A DNA stretch of 64,000 bases from the NCBI RefSeq assembly GCF_000426845.1, contig NZ_AUGD01000006.1:310001-374000 (forward strand), read 5' to 3'. Positions 8,925-16,768 of the stretch are shown piece by piece (the first letter of the stretch is position 1; each line of letters begins with the position of its first letter). The notes beneath the pieces are model-generated. The model had not been told where the DNA came from. It saw nothing but the letters and a program-made list of their open reading frames with translations, and ran no database searches. This DNA comes from Bradyrhizobium sp. in8p8. Lineage in GTDB: Bacteria; Pseudomonadota; Alphaproteobacteria; Rhizobiales; Xanthobacteraceae. Both the position numbers and the translations under genes were made by a program.

Positions 8925-9824
8925 TCAAGGAGCGGACAGGATGGCGGCGCCTTCAGCCGAGCGCGACAGGCTTCTGGCCAGATAGAACAGCTCGACCAGC
9001 TTGCCGCGTTTGCCGGCCAGCGAGAAAATGTACTCGGGCGAGTCCGCCTCGATTTCGGCGATCGCCACCTTCGCGATCCGATCGATGCGGCTCGAGCCGT
9101 GCTCCCACACAAAGCCGACACCAAGCCGATTGGCAACCGCCTCCAGCATCCCCTCGCGCGTATTGACGATGATCGCCGGACTGGCGCGCAGGTTGACGGC
9201 GCGAAACGCCCTGTCCACGGCGCGTTGGGTCGCGGAATCCCGGGTGCGAAACACCAGCGGATATCGCACGAGGTCGGCGATGGACACGCGCGATTGGCGA
9301 CTGAGCTCGTGAACGGGATGGCAGATCGCAACGACGCGCTGCTGGACGCAGGACTCGCGCCGGAAGCGATTGTCCTGCGGCACCTCGGGCAATACTGCGA
9401 CGTCAACACGCTGGTCGACCACCGCGGCCATGATCGCCGACCAGCTGCCGATCTCGATGTTGATCTGGATCTTCGGATACAGATTGCGGAACGCCGCAAT
9501 CAGCGCCATGCCCGGCATGGCATTGCCAAGCCCGATGCGCAGCTCGCCCCCCGTGAGCTCATCGCGCTGCTGCAGGATCGCCAGCGCATCCGCCTCGATG
9601 GCTTGCATGCGGTTCGTTGCAGCGTAGAGCCGCCGGCACAGCGGCGTCGGGATCAGAGTCTGTCCGTGCCGGTCGAACAGCGCCACTGCGAACTCGGCCT
9701 CGAGGTCGCGCACGAGCTGCGCAACGGCCGGCTGTGATACCCCGAGCCGCCTTGCTGCGGCCGCGAAGCTGCCGGTCTCGAACACCGCATTGACCGCCCG
9801 GACACGCGAGGACGTCAACGCCAC
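8925..9824 (-). CDS. LysR-family transcriptional regulator
   Basis: A 299-residue LysR regulator. The N-terminal winged helix-turn-helix is AAARRLGVSQPAVAQLVRDLE (residues about 20-40). The C-terminal effector-binding domain begins at GELRIGLGNAMPG near residue 94. GTG at 9824 is preferred because it places the DNA-binding domain at the usual distance from the N-terminus and has GAGAG upstream; a TTG at 9872 would add 16 residues. It diverges from the ABC importer that starts at 9975 and is the likely regulator of that operon and of itself. The effector is probably the imported solute or its product. Confidence 0.9.
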   Translation of the reverse strand: MALTSSRVRAVNAVFETGSFAAAARRLGVSQPAVAQLVRDLEAEFAVALFDRHGQTLIPTPLCRRLYAATNRMQAIEADALAILQQRDELTGGELRIGLGNAMPGMALIAAFRNLYPKIQINIEIGSWSAIMAAVVDQRVDVAVLPEVPQDNRFRRESCVQQRVVAICHPVHELSRQSRVSIADLVRYPLVFRTRDSATQRAVDRAFRAVNLRASPAIIVNTREGMLEAVANRLGVGFVWEHGSSRIDRIAKVAIAEIEADSPEYIFSLAGKRGKLVELFYLARSLSRSAEGAAILSAP

Positions 9825-9885
9825 GACAACACTCTCACGATCGAGATTCCCCGTCTGCCGGACCGAAAGCAAAACCTGGGATGAC

Positions 9886-9911
9886 CATAAGCATGGCCAT
9901 TGACCGTTATG
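9886..9911. promoter_or_regulatory. candidate operator between the LysR gene and the ABC importer
   Basis: An inverted repeat CATAA-N16-TTATG, with a second smaller palindrome CCAT-N4-ATGG inside it, occupies the divergent gap. LysR proteins usually bind such dyads upstream of the gene they activate. Assignment is by position and symmetry only. Confidence 0.3.
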
Positions 9912-9974
9912 TGAATGTCAGACGCGCTCCCTACTCCTCGTGCGCCGCAACCGGCCAGCAGGGGACCAGCGCGC

Positions 9975-11126
9975 ATGGCGCAGATCGAACTTTCCGCAAT
10001 CCGCAAATCCTTTGACGGTACCGACGTCCTGAAGGGCATCGATTTCCGGATCGAGGACGGCGAGTTCATCTCGCTGGTCGGTCCCTCCGGCTGCGGCAAG
10101 TCGACCCTGCTCCGGGTCATTGCCGGGCTGGAGCCGCAGAATTCCGGCGAGGTCCGCATCGACGGCCGCCCGGTGGACGGCATTCGCCCGAGCGCGCGCA
10201 ATCTTGCGATGGTTTTTCAATCCTACGCGCTCTATCCGCACCTAAATACCTTCGACAACATTGCGGTGCCGCTGCGGATGCGTCGCCTCTCGGCGATCGA
10301 GCGCCTGCCGCTCCTAGGTGCGGTGCTGCCGGGCCGGCGCGCCAAGGAACGGCACATTCGCAATGACGTCGAAGCCATCGCCGAGCAGCTCGACATTGCT
10401 CCGTTGCTGCGGCGCAAGCCGGGGCAATTGTCCGGCGGACAGCGGCAACGCGTCGCGGTCGGACGTGCCATGGTGCGCGAGCCGCGGGCCTTCCTGTTCG
10501 ACGAACCGCTCTCCAATCTCGACGCAAAGCTGCGCGTCCACATGCGCGCGGAGCTCGCCGAGCTGCACCGCCGCCTCAAGGCAACGTTCGTCTATGTCAC
10601 GCACGACCAGGCCGAGGCGATGACCATGTCGAGCCGGATCGCCGTCATGATGGACGGCGAATTGATCCAGGCCGGCACGCCTGCGGAGATCTACAACGAT
10701 CCCGAGGACATCCGTGTTGCCGAATTCATCGGCAGCCCCAAGATCAACATCCTTCCAGGCCGGATCCGGAAGGACGGCGGCGTCGATGTGCTGGGGACTG
10801 CCCTGAAATTATCCTGCCGGGCTGCGGCCGGCGACTGTCGGGTCGGCGTCCGCCCGGAGCGGATCGACCTCGGCGCCGGGCCGTTCTCCGGAACGGTCGT
10901 CCATCTCGAGAATCTCGGCGCCGAGGCATTCGTGCACCTTGCGATCGAAGGCTCCGGGTTGCGCCTGATCGCGCGGCTGGCGGACGTCCGGCATCTGCCC
11001 GGGATGGCCAGCTCCGTCACCTTCGGTTTCGCCCCCGACGCGGTACGGATTTTCGATCCGGCCGGGAAGCGGATCGAGCTCAAGGTGGAGCAGCCCGAGC
11101 GCGTTCGTGAGCCCGCCCATGTCTGA
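9975..11126 (+). CDS. ABC transporter ATP-binding protein, UgpC/MalK type
   Basis: A 383-residue ATPase that powers solute import. Walker A is GPSGCGKST near residue 38, the Q-loop FQSYALYPH near residue 82, the signature LSGGQRQRVAVGRAM near residue 153, Walker B FLFDEPLSNLDAK near residue 174, and the switch His follows in VTHDQAEAMT. The C-terminal third is the OB-like TOBE domain of the MalK/UgpC branch. About 18 extra residues (around ERLPLLGAVLPGRRAKERH) sit in the helical subdomain. ATG 9975 follows AGGGGA; ATG 9915 would add 20 residues but lacks a ribosome site. It overlaps the first permease gene by ATGTCTGA. It should form a dimer on the two permeases encoded next. Confidence 0.92.
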   Translation: MAQIELSAIRKSFDGTDVLKGIDFRIEDGEFISLVGPSGCGKSTLLRVIAGLEPQNSGEVRIDGRPVDGIRPSARNLAMVFQSYALYPHLNTFDNIAVPLRMRRLSAIERLPLLGAVLPGRRAKERHIRNDVEAIAEQLDIAPLLRRKPGQLSGGQRQRVAVGRAMVREPRAFLFDEPLSNLDAKLRVHMRAELAELHRRLKATFVYVTHDQAEAMTMSSRIAVMMDGELIQAGTPAEIYNDPEDIRVAEFIGSPKINILPGRIRKDGGVDVLGTALKLSCRAAAGDCRVGVRPERIDLGAGPFSGTVVHLENLGAEAFVHLAIEGSGLRLIARLADVRHLPGMASSVTFGFAPDAVRIFDPAGKRIELKVEQPERVREPAHV

Positions 11127-12066
11127 CGGCTCGATGACAATGGACGCCGCGATCGCGCCTGCCAGCGCGGCAAGGCGCGCGGTGCCGGTCCACGGCAGCC
11201 GACGCACGTATTCCGCCTACGCCTTGGTGACGCCGGCGGCGGCGCTGATGCTGATCATGCTGCTCGGTCCGCTTGCCGGCGTGATCGCCCTCTCCTTCAC
11301 AGATTACCAGCTCGGCGCGCCGCATTTCTCCTGGATCGGTCTCGCCAACTACCAGGACCTGTTCGCCGACAAGGTGTTCTGGACTGCGCTGCGCAATACG
11401 CTGACCTACGTCGTGATCGTGGTGCCCGGCGCCGTGATCGCCGGCCTTGCGATCGCGCTCCTGATCCAGAGCGGCACCAGCCTGCGCAGCCTCTACCGGA
11501 CGATCTATTTCCTGCCCGTGATGGCGACCCTGATCGCCATGGCCGTGGTCTGGGAGTTCATGCTGCATCCGCAATTCGGCCTGGTGAACGGGATGTTGCG
11601 CGGCGCGGGCCTGCCGGCATTTGCCTGGCTGCAGGACCGCAACACCGCGCTCTATGCGCTGTGCGCGATCGGCATCTGGCAGGCGGTCGGCTTCAACATG
11701 GTGCTGTTTCTCGCCGGCCTCGTCTCCATTCCCAAGCAGCTCTACGAGGCGGCTGAAATCGACGGTGCGTCGAGCGGCTGGGCGCGGTTCCGGCTCGTGA
11801 CCTGGCCGATGCTGGGACCGGTCACGACCTTCGTCGTCGTGATCTCCGGCATTCGCTCCTTCCAGGTGTTCGACACCGTCCACGTGTTGACCAAGGGCGG
11901 CCCGTCGAAATCAACCGAGGTCCTGATCCACACCATGTACACGGAAGGATTCGAGTTCTTCCGCTCGGGCTACGCCGCGGCGATCACCGTTGTTTTCCTG
12001 GTCTTCGTTCTGCTGCTCACGCTGATCAAATCGAGACTCGCCGATCGCGGGGTGCACTACACATGA
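11119..12066 (+). CDS. ABC transporter permease, UgpA/MalF type
   Basis: A 315-residue inner-membrane permease with six predicted helices. The first is near residues 36-60 (LVTPAAALMLIMLLGPLAGV). The binding-protein-dependent transport signature EAAEIDGASSGWARFRLVTWPMLGP lies near residue 214 and contacts the ATPase. The ATG at 11119 overlaps the ATPase stop by eight bases, indicating translational coupling; an upstream GTG at 11107 is less likely. It pairs with the second permease downstream to form the channel. Confidence 0.92.
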   Translation: MSDGSMTMDAAIAPASAARRAVPVHGSRRTYSAYALVTPAAALMLIMLLGPLAGVIALSFTDYQLGAPHFSWIGLANYQDLFADKVFWTALRNTLTYVVIVVPGAVIAGLAIALLIQSGTSLRSLYRTIYFLPVMATLIAMAVVWEFMLHPQFGLVNGMLRGAGLPAFAWLQDRNTALYALCAIGIWQAVGFNMVLFLAGLVSIPKQLYEAAEIDGASSGWARFRLVTWPMLGPVTTFVVVISGIRSFQVFDTVHVLTKGGPSKSTEVLIHTMYTEGFEFFRSGYAAAITVVFLVFVLLLTLIKSRLADRGVHYT

Positions 12067-12899
12067 GCAATGCACATCCCATCCCATTCCGGGCGATCCT
12101 CCGCCACGTGCTGCTGATCGCCGGCGCGGCAATCATGCTGGCGCCCTTCATCTGGATGATCTCGACCGCGTCCAAGCCGCAAACCGAGATCTTCTCAAGC
12201 GAACTGCACCTGATCCCACACCAGTTCGCGCTGGCGGAGAATCTGCGCGAGGCATTCGCCAAGGCCAATCTGCTGCGCTTCCTGCTCAACGGCGTCATCG
12301 TCACGGTCTCGATCTTCCTGCTGCAGGTCATGGTGGCGCTGCCGGCGGCCTATGCGCTGGCAAAGCTTCGCTTCCTCGGCCGGGAGACGATGTTCGCGCT
12401 GGTGCTGTTCGGGATACTGATCCCGCCGCAGGCGACCGCGGTCCCCGTCTTCCTGCTGCTGCACAAGGCGGGGCTGCTCGACAGCTATGCCGCGCTCGTC
12501 CTTCCCTTCACGATCTCGGTGTTCGGCATCTTCCTGATGCGCCAGTTCTTCAAGACCGTGCCCGACGATCTCGTCGACGCCGCGCGCATGGACGGCATCT
12601 CGGAATTCGGCATCGTCTGGCGGGTGATGCTGCCGGCCGCGATCCCGGCCGTCACCGCCTTCGGCATCTTCTCGGTGGTCGCGCATTGGAACGATTATTT
12701 CTGGCCGCTGATCGTCCTCAACAGCGAGCACTTGCGCACGCCGCCGCTTGCGGTCGCCCATTTCCGCAACAACGAGGCCGGCACGAGCTACGGCCCGCTG
12801 ATGGCCGCGGCGATGGTGATCATCGCACCGCTCGTCATCGCTTTCCTTTTCGCCCAGCGCCGCTTCATCGAGGGCATCACCCTCACCGGCATCAAGTAA
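12063..12899 (+). CDS. ABC transporter permease, UgpE/MalG type
   Basis: A 278-residue permease, the second half of the channel. Helices are predicted at residues about 11-30, 74-95, 107-127, 140-160, 184-205 and 240-262. The coupling signature is DLVDAARMDGISEFGIVWRV near residue 164, and the C-terminus ends in the usual ITLTGIK. It overlaps the preceding gene by ATGA, so the two subunits should be made in equal amounts. The binding-protein gene follows after 26 bases. Confidence 0.92.
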   Translation: MSNAHPIPFRAILRHVLLIAGAAIMLAPFIWMISTASKPQTEIFSSELHLIPHQFALAENLREAFAKANLLRFLLNGVIVTVSIFLLQVMVALPAAYALAKLRFLGRETMFALVLFGILIPPQATAVPVFLLLHKAGLLDSYAALVLPFTISVFGIFLMRQFFKTVPDDLVDAARMDGISEFGIVWRVMLPAAIPAVTAFGIFSVVAHWNDYFWPLIVLNSEHLRTPPLAVAHFRNNEAGTSYGPLMAAAMVIIAPLVIAFLFAQRRFIEGITLTGIK

Positions 12900-12925
12900 C
12901 CGACCAACCCAACAGGAGTCTATCC

Positions 12926-14206
12926 ATGCTGAAGACCATCATCGCCGCAGCGGCTCTGTCGCTCGTGGCCGGATCTGCGCTCGCGCAGACCCAGACCGAG
13001 ATCGTGATGCAGTATCCCTATCCGGAGCTGTTCACCGAGACCCACAAGCGCATCGCCGAGGAATTCGCCAAGATACACCCGGAGATCAAGGTCACGATGC
13101 GGGCGCCTTACGAATCCTACGAGGACGGCACCCAGAAGGTGCTGCGCGAGGCCGTGACCAACCAGATGCCGGACGTGTCCTTCCAGGGCCTGAACCGCAT
13201 CCGCGTCCTGGTCGACAAGAACATCCCGGCCGCGCTCGACGGTTACATCGCCGCCGAGAAGGATTTCGACAAGCAGGGCTTTCATCAGGCGATGTTCGAC
13301 ATCGGCACCGCGAGCGGCAAGGTCTACGCCCTGCCCTTCGCGATCTCCCTGCCAATCGTCTACGTCAATCTCGATCTGGTGAAGCAGGCCGGCGGCGACG
13401 TGAACAACCTGCCCAAGACCTGGGACGACCTGATCGCGCTCGCCAAGAAGATCAAGGCGCTCGGCAACGACACCAACGGCGTCACCTACGCCTGGGACAT
13501 CACCGGCAACTGGCTGTGGCAGGCGCCGGTCTTCGCGCGCGGCGGCACCATGCTCAACGCCGACGAGACCAAGGTCGCGTTCGACGGAGCGGAAGGCAAG
13601 TTCGCCATCAACACGATTGCGCGGCTCGTCAACGAGGCCGGCATGCCCAATCTCGACCAGCCGTCGATGCGCGCGACGTTCGCTGCCGGCAAGACCGGTT
13701 TCCACATCACTTCGACCTCCGACCTCAACAAGGTCACGCAGATGACCGGCGGCAAGTTCGCGCTGAAGACGATTCCGTTCCCGGACGTCGCGTCCCCGAA
13801 CGGCAGGCTCCCGGCCGGCGGCAATGTCGTGCTGATCCTCGCCAAGGACAAGGCCAAGCGCGACGCCGCCTGGGAAGCTGTGAAGTTCTGGACTGGCCCG
13901 AAGGGCGCCGCGATCATGGCGGAGACCACCGGTTACATGCCTCCGAACAAGGTAGCCAACGACGTCTATCTGAAGGACTTCTACGTCAAGAACCCCAACA
14001 ATTACACCGCGGTCAGCCAGCTCGCGCTGCTCACCAAGTGGTACGCCTTCCCCGGCGACAACGGCCTGAAGATCACGGACGTCATCAAGGATCATCTCAA
14101 CTCGATCATCTCGGGCGCCCGCACCAAGGAGCCTGAGGCCGTCCTCGCCGACATGACCGCGGACGTGCAGAAGCTGCTGCCGAAGACCACCGGCGCGGCG
14201 CGCTGA
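12926..14206 (+). CDS. ABC transporter substrate-binding protein, UgpB family
   Basis: A 426-residue periplasmic binding protein of family 1. The signal peptide is MLKTIIAAAALSLVAGSALA with cleavage before QTQTEI. The mature protein has the two-lobe pattern of UgpB/MalE proteins, including an N-terminal segment with FAKIHPEIKVTMRAPYES. AGGAG (12914-12918) precedes the ATG. UgpB binds glycerol-3-phosphate or glycerophosphocholine in E. coli. Here the adjacent phosphodiesterase gene favours a glycerophosphodiester or related phosphate ester, but this is inference from context; sugars are the main alternative. Confidence 0.9.
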   Translation: MLKTIIAAAALSLVAGSALAQTQTEIVMQYPYPELFTETHKRIAEEFAKIHPEIKVTMRAPYESYEDGTQKVLREAVTNQMPDVSFQGLNRIRVLVDKNIPAALDGYIAAEKDFDKQGFHQAMFDIGTASGKVYALPFAISLPIVYVNLDLVKQAGGDVNNLPKTWDDLIALAKKIKALGNDTNGVTYAWDITGNWLWQAPVFARGGTMLNADETKVAFDGAEGKFAINTIARLVNEAGMPNLDQPSMRATFAAGKTGFHITSTSDLNKVTQMTGGKFALKTIPFPDVASPNGRLPAGGNVVLILAKDKAKRDAAWEAVKFWTGPKGAAIMAETTGYMPPNKVANDVYLKDFYVKNPNNYTAVSQLALLTKWYAFPGDNGLKITDVIKDHLNSIISGARTKEPEAVLADMTADVQKLLPKTTGAAR

Positions 14207-14273
14207 CCATCCTCACATCACCGGCACGGGACGCCCTCGGCGCCCCGTGCCGCCCCAATGACCGGAGATTGCG

Positions 14274-15098
14274 ATGAAGCTGCTGCATCTGAGCGACATT
14301 CACCTGACGGCGCCTGGCTCGACCATCGGGGGCCGCGACCCGCGCATCAATTTCGAACGGGCGCTCGCGCATGCGCTGAATGATCATCACGACGCCGAAT
14401 TGATGGTGATCACCGGCGATCTCTCGGACTGGGGCGACCTCGCCGACTATCAATGGCTCAAGCAGCGCCTCGACGCATATCCGCTGCCGGTGCGGCTGTG
14501 CATCGGCAACCACGACCGGCGCACCGCCTTCCTGAGCGTGTTCCCCGACCTCGCCGACGACAACGGCTTCGTTCAAGGCATCCACGACACCGTCGCCGGC
14601 CGCTGCCTGTTCCTCGACACCGCCCATCCGGAAACGCACGCCGGCCGCTATTGCAGCGATCGTCTCGGCTGGCTCGAGGCGCGGCTTTCCGAGCATGACG
14701 GGCCGTTCCTGCTCTTCATGCACCATAACCCGATGCCGGTGCATCTCGTCCCGTTCGACCAGATCGGCCTGCTCGACGATGCTCCATTCCGGCATCTCAT
14801 CAGCCGCCATCGGGCGAAGATCCGCCACGTGTTCTTCGGGCATTGTCACTTGCCTCTTGCCGGCTCGATTGCGGGCGTCCCGGTCTCGTCGCTGCGCGGT
14901 ACCAACCATGCGAGCTTTCCGCTGTTCTCCGAGACGAGCCTGCTGAGCGCTTGCGATCTGCCGCAATCCTATGGCGTCGCATTTCTTGGGGAAGATTATG
15001 TGACCGTGCACATGGTGGAGTACGGCTACGACGGTCCCATCCGCATCCAGGGTTCGCCTGATTACAAGGCCTGGGATCGCGAGACCATGGTTCGGTGA
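14274..15098 (+). CDS. metallophosphoesterase, GpdQ/CpdA-like class III phosphodiesterase
   Basis: A 274-residue calcineurin-like phosphoesterase. All metal-site motifs are visible in order: HLSDIHL (residue 4), ITGDLSDWG (about 45), IGNHDRR (about 77), FMHHNPMP (about 148) and FFGHCHLPLAG (about 185). This order matches the class III cyclic-nucleotide and glycerophosphodiester phosphodiesterases. No signal peptide is present, so it works in the cytoplasm on the imported substrate. It follows the binding-protein gene by 67 bases and is probably the last gene of the operon. Hydrolysis of a glycerophosphodiester to a usable phosphate source fits the importer; cAMP hydrolysis is an alternative. 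Confidence 0.85.
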   Translation: MKLLHLSDIHLTAPGSTIGGRDPRINFERALAHALNDHHDAELMVITGDLSDWGDLADYQWLKQRLDAYPLPVRLCIGNHDRRTAFLSVFPDLADDNGFVQGIHDTVAGRCLFLDTAHPETHAGRYCSDRLGWLEARLSEHDGPFLLFMHHNPMPVHLVPFDQIGLLDDAPFRHLISRHRAKIRHVFFGHCHLPLAGSIAGVPVSSLRGTNHASFPLFSETSLLSACDLPQSYGVAFLGEDYVTVHMVEYGYDGPIRIQGSPDYKAWDRETMVR

Positions 15099-15235
15099 CC
15101 GGCAAGCGCCGACCTTTGCCATCGGCGAGTACCCGTAAGCCTGCGCTGCACTTTTGGAGAGTCCGCTCTACCTCTATGGCGGCCTTGGCCTGCCTCACGG
15201 TAGGTCGGAGATGGGCCACAAGTAACATTCAGTAG

Positions 15236-15256
15236 CGGCCCGCACTCCTCGGGCCG
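15236..15256 (-). terminator. possible hairpin after the small exported protein gene
   Basis: A perfect stem CGGCCCG-N7-CGGGCCG lies just past the 3' end of the gene at 15264-15506. There is no U tract, so it may act as a 3' stability hairpin instead of an intrinsic terminator. Confidence 0.35.
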
Positions 15257-15263
15257 CGGAGCC

Positions 15264-15506
15264 CTAGTTGCGATAACCTTTGCACTTCGTCGCCTCCTTG
15301 TACTCGCCGTGCTTGCCCCACTTGCGCTCGATCTTGCAGGGGCCTCGGCGGTACTCTTGCTTGTATTCGCGGTCGTAGTTGTAAGCGCGGTAATGACCAC
15401 GGTCGTAGCCCCAGCGCCCCTTACCGCTTTCATCTTTCCAGTGATCGGCAAGCGCGGGCGACGTGAGCACTCCCAGGAGGCTGACGATTGTCAGAATGAA
15501 TCTCAT
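15264..15506 (-). CDS. small exported hypothetical protein
   Basis: An 80-residue protein with a signal peptide, MRFILTIVSLLGVLTSPALA, cleaved before DHWKDE. The mature part is about 60 residues, very rich in Lys, Arg, Tyr and Gly, with two cysteines (GPCKIERK and ATKCKGYRN) that could form one disulfide. No family was recognised. It is probably periplasmic. The neighbouring gene 21 bases upstream on the same strand also encodes a small uncharacterised protein, so the two may form an operon. Function unknown. Confidence 0.7.
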   Translation of the reverse strand: MRFILTIVSLLGVLTSPALADHWKDESGKGRWGYDRGHYRAYNYDREYKQEYRRGPCKIERKWGKHGEYKEATKCKGYRN

Positions 15507-15527
15507 GGAATGCCTCCGGTCAGAGAT

Positions 15528-15860
15528 TTAGGGCCGCGGATTTGGTTGAGGGGCTGGCGAGGGTGACGTCGCGGGAGCAGAGGGATTGGGAGACGCGACG
15601 GGCTTCTGATCATCGGCCCCATGGGGCACACAGGTCCCGATATTGCTGAGAAGTCTCTTGGCCTGCAGTTCTCGCGCTTTCGAGTATTCGCGCCGGCGCT
15701 CAATGTTGGCCGCCGCCCAACGGTCCCAGGCCTCGAACGCGTCGGAATAGTGCTTGCGCATCTGCTCTTCGGCCGAAAGGCAATCCGCGAACTTGTCGAA
15801 CACCAGGTCAGTGTTCACGGGTGTGATGCCGCCAACCAAGACCACGAGCATCCATTTCAT
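15528..15860 (-). CDS. hypothetical protein with proline-rich tail
   Basis: A 110-residue protein. A short hydrophobic N-terminus (MKWMLVVLVGG) may be a weak signal or anchor. A charged helical middle follows, with two cysteines (FADCLSAEE and IGTCVPHG) and the pattern AANIERRREYSKAREL. The last 25 residues are a low-complexity Pro/Ala/Ser tail. The ATG at 15860 is the first in frame. It precedes the small exported protein gene by 21 bases. No family was recognised. Codon use looks like that of neighbouring genes, supporting it as real. Confidence 0.6.
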   Translation of the reverse strand: MKWMLVVLVGGITPVNTDLVFDKFADCLSAEEQMRKHYSDAFEAWDRWAAANIERRREYSKARELQAKRLLSNIGTCVPHGADDQKPVASPNPSAPATSPSPAPQPNPRP

Positions 15861-15899
15861 AGCTGCCTACGAAACATGAAGTTCGCTCCACCTAGCACC

Positions 15900-15942
15900 A
15901 AAAAGGCGCCAGTTCGCGGGCAATGGGATGCGAGCTGGCGCC
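15900..15942 (-). terminator. strong intrinsic terminator without an adjacent gene
   Basis: On the minus strand a 13-bp stem (905-917 paired with 930-942, core GGCGCCAG/CTGGCGCC, one G-U pair) with a 12-base loop is followed by five U residues. The nearest minus-strand gene upstream ends 340 bases away at 16283, so it ends either a long 3' UTR or an unannotated small RNA. Confidence 0.7.
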
Positions 15943-16282
15943 TCTCCACCGAAACGCGGTCAGCCGCGCCCGGGAAAACGTGGCAACAACTCTATGGTTC
16001 CGAAATGTTTGATCGGTGCGCGGAGCGAGAGCCGTTCGGCCCGAGGCTCGTATGCTCACAGTCCGCTTCGGGTCGACACGCGGCCTCGGCAGTCCATCAC
16101 GCGCTAGTCTCCACCCCGCCAACCGGACGTCTGCGCGCTCGTCACGCAGGGCCGCAACGGGCCAAGAGGCGACGGAGCACGGTTGGTCATATATGTAGGA
16201 CGCGGCAACTCAGGGCCGTACGACGCTCCCATCCGATCGCCGAAATTCAACCGTCTCGTCCGGAGCGCGTAGTTCTGCCAGC
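15943..16282. other. gene-free stretch upstream of the orphan terminator
   Basis: No convincing gene is seen. A 76-codon minus-strand frame (15892-16122) runs into the terminator stem and has no family resemblance or ribosome site, so it was not called. The stretch could hold a small RNA ending at 15900. Confidence 0.4.
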
Positions 16283-16549
16283 TCACCACTTCTTCGGCAG
16301 GACATCAGTTAACCAACCATCGCTTGGAACACCAGAAAATCGCCTGAGAGCAATAACGCTGACGTTGCCGATGACGTCAGCGAGATAGCGTTCGACTGCG
16401 GTGAGCTCATCGAGACCAGACAGATCAGCAAGGATGCTCCCATACGTGTGGGCGGGACATCCGTCGAAGCCCAGCGTCCAATCGCCGTCCGCCCAGGTCA
16501 CAAGAAATTTCAGCTGATCATCTGGGCTGATGTATTCGCAGGTTAGCAT
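16283..16549 (-). CDS. small hypothetical protein
   Basis: An 88-residue acidic cytoplasmic protein beginning MLTCEYISPDDQLKFLVTW. Its N-terminal half has a beta-strand pattern with aromatic residues (DWTLGFDGCPAHTYG). The second half looks helical (ILADLSGLDELTAVERYLADV) and ends in PSDGWLTDVLPKKW. The ATG at 16549 is the natural start. No family was recognised with certainty, though similar short proteins are common in Bradyrhizobium. It diverges from the aminotransferase fragment at 16600. Its transcript may run on to the terminator at 15900. Confidence 0.6.
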   Translation of the reverse strand: MLTCEYISPDDQLKFLVTWADGDWTLGFDGCPAHTYGSILADLSGLDELTAVERYLADVIGNVSVIALRRFSGVPSDGWLTDVLPKKW

Positions 16550-16599
16550 CGCATGGGTTTTGCACCATACTTGTGCAAGGTGAGAAGGAGATGAGACCT

Positions 16600-16746
16600 A
16601 TGGTTGATGTCCCATGCATCCACCTCAACGCCGCTGGCGCTGCACTGCCTCTGCCAGCGGCACAGTCTGCCGCGATCGAATTTATGCGTGAGGAGTTCCG
16701 TCTTGGCCCCCACTGGGCCGCTGAGAAAGTCAGTGAGAAGATCGCC
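16600..16746 (+). pseudogene. N-terminal fragment of a class V aminotransferase
   Basis: A ribosome site (AGAAGGAG, 16583-16590) is followed by ATG at 16600 and about 49 residues resembling the N-terminus of class V PLP-dependent aminotransferases. The clearest part is IHLNAAGAALPLPAAQS, then a helix ending in GPHWAAEKV. Resemblance stops near 16746, where the sequence runs into the 3' end of the cyclase gene on the other strand. The frame stays open only to 16818. The remaining 300-plus residues of the enzyme are missing, so this is the stump left by a deletion or rearrangement. The family call rests on a short stretch. Confidence 0.5.
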
Positions 16747-16768
16747 GGGCGCCAGGAAGGCGCGACAG

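Noticed and set aside
9873..9974. Pho box upstream of the ABC importer
   Set aside because: No pair of CTGTCAT-like half sites with the right spacing is present; only partial resemblance around GAATGTCAG.
15892..16122. 76-codon minus-strand frame ending at the orphan terminator
   Set aside because: No ribosome site, no recognisable family, and its last codons run through the terminator stem.
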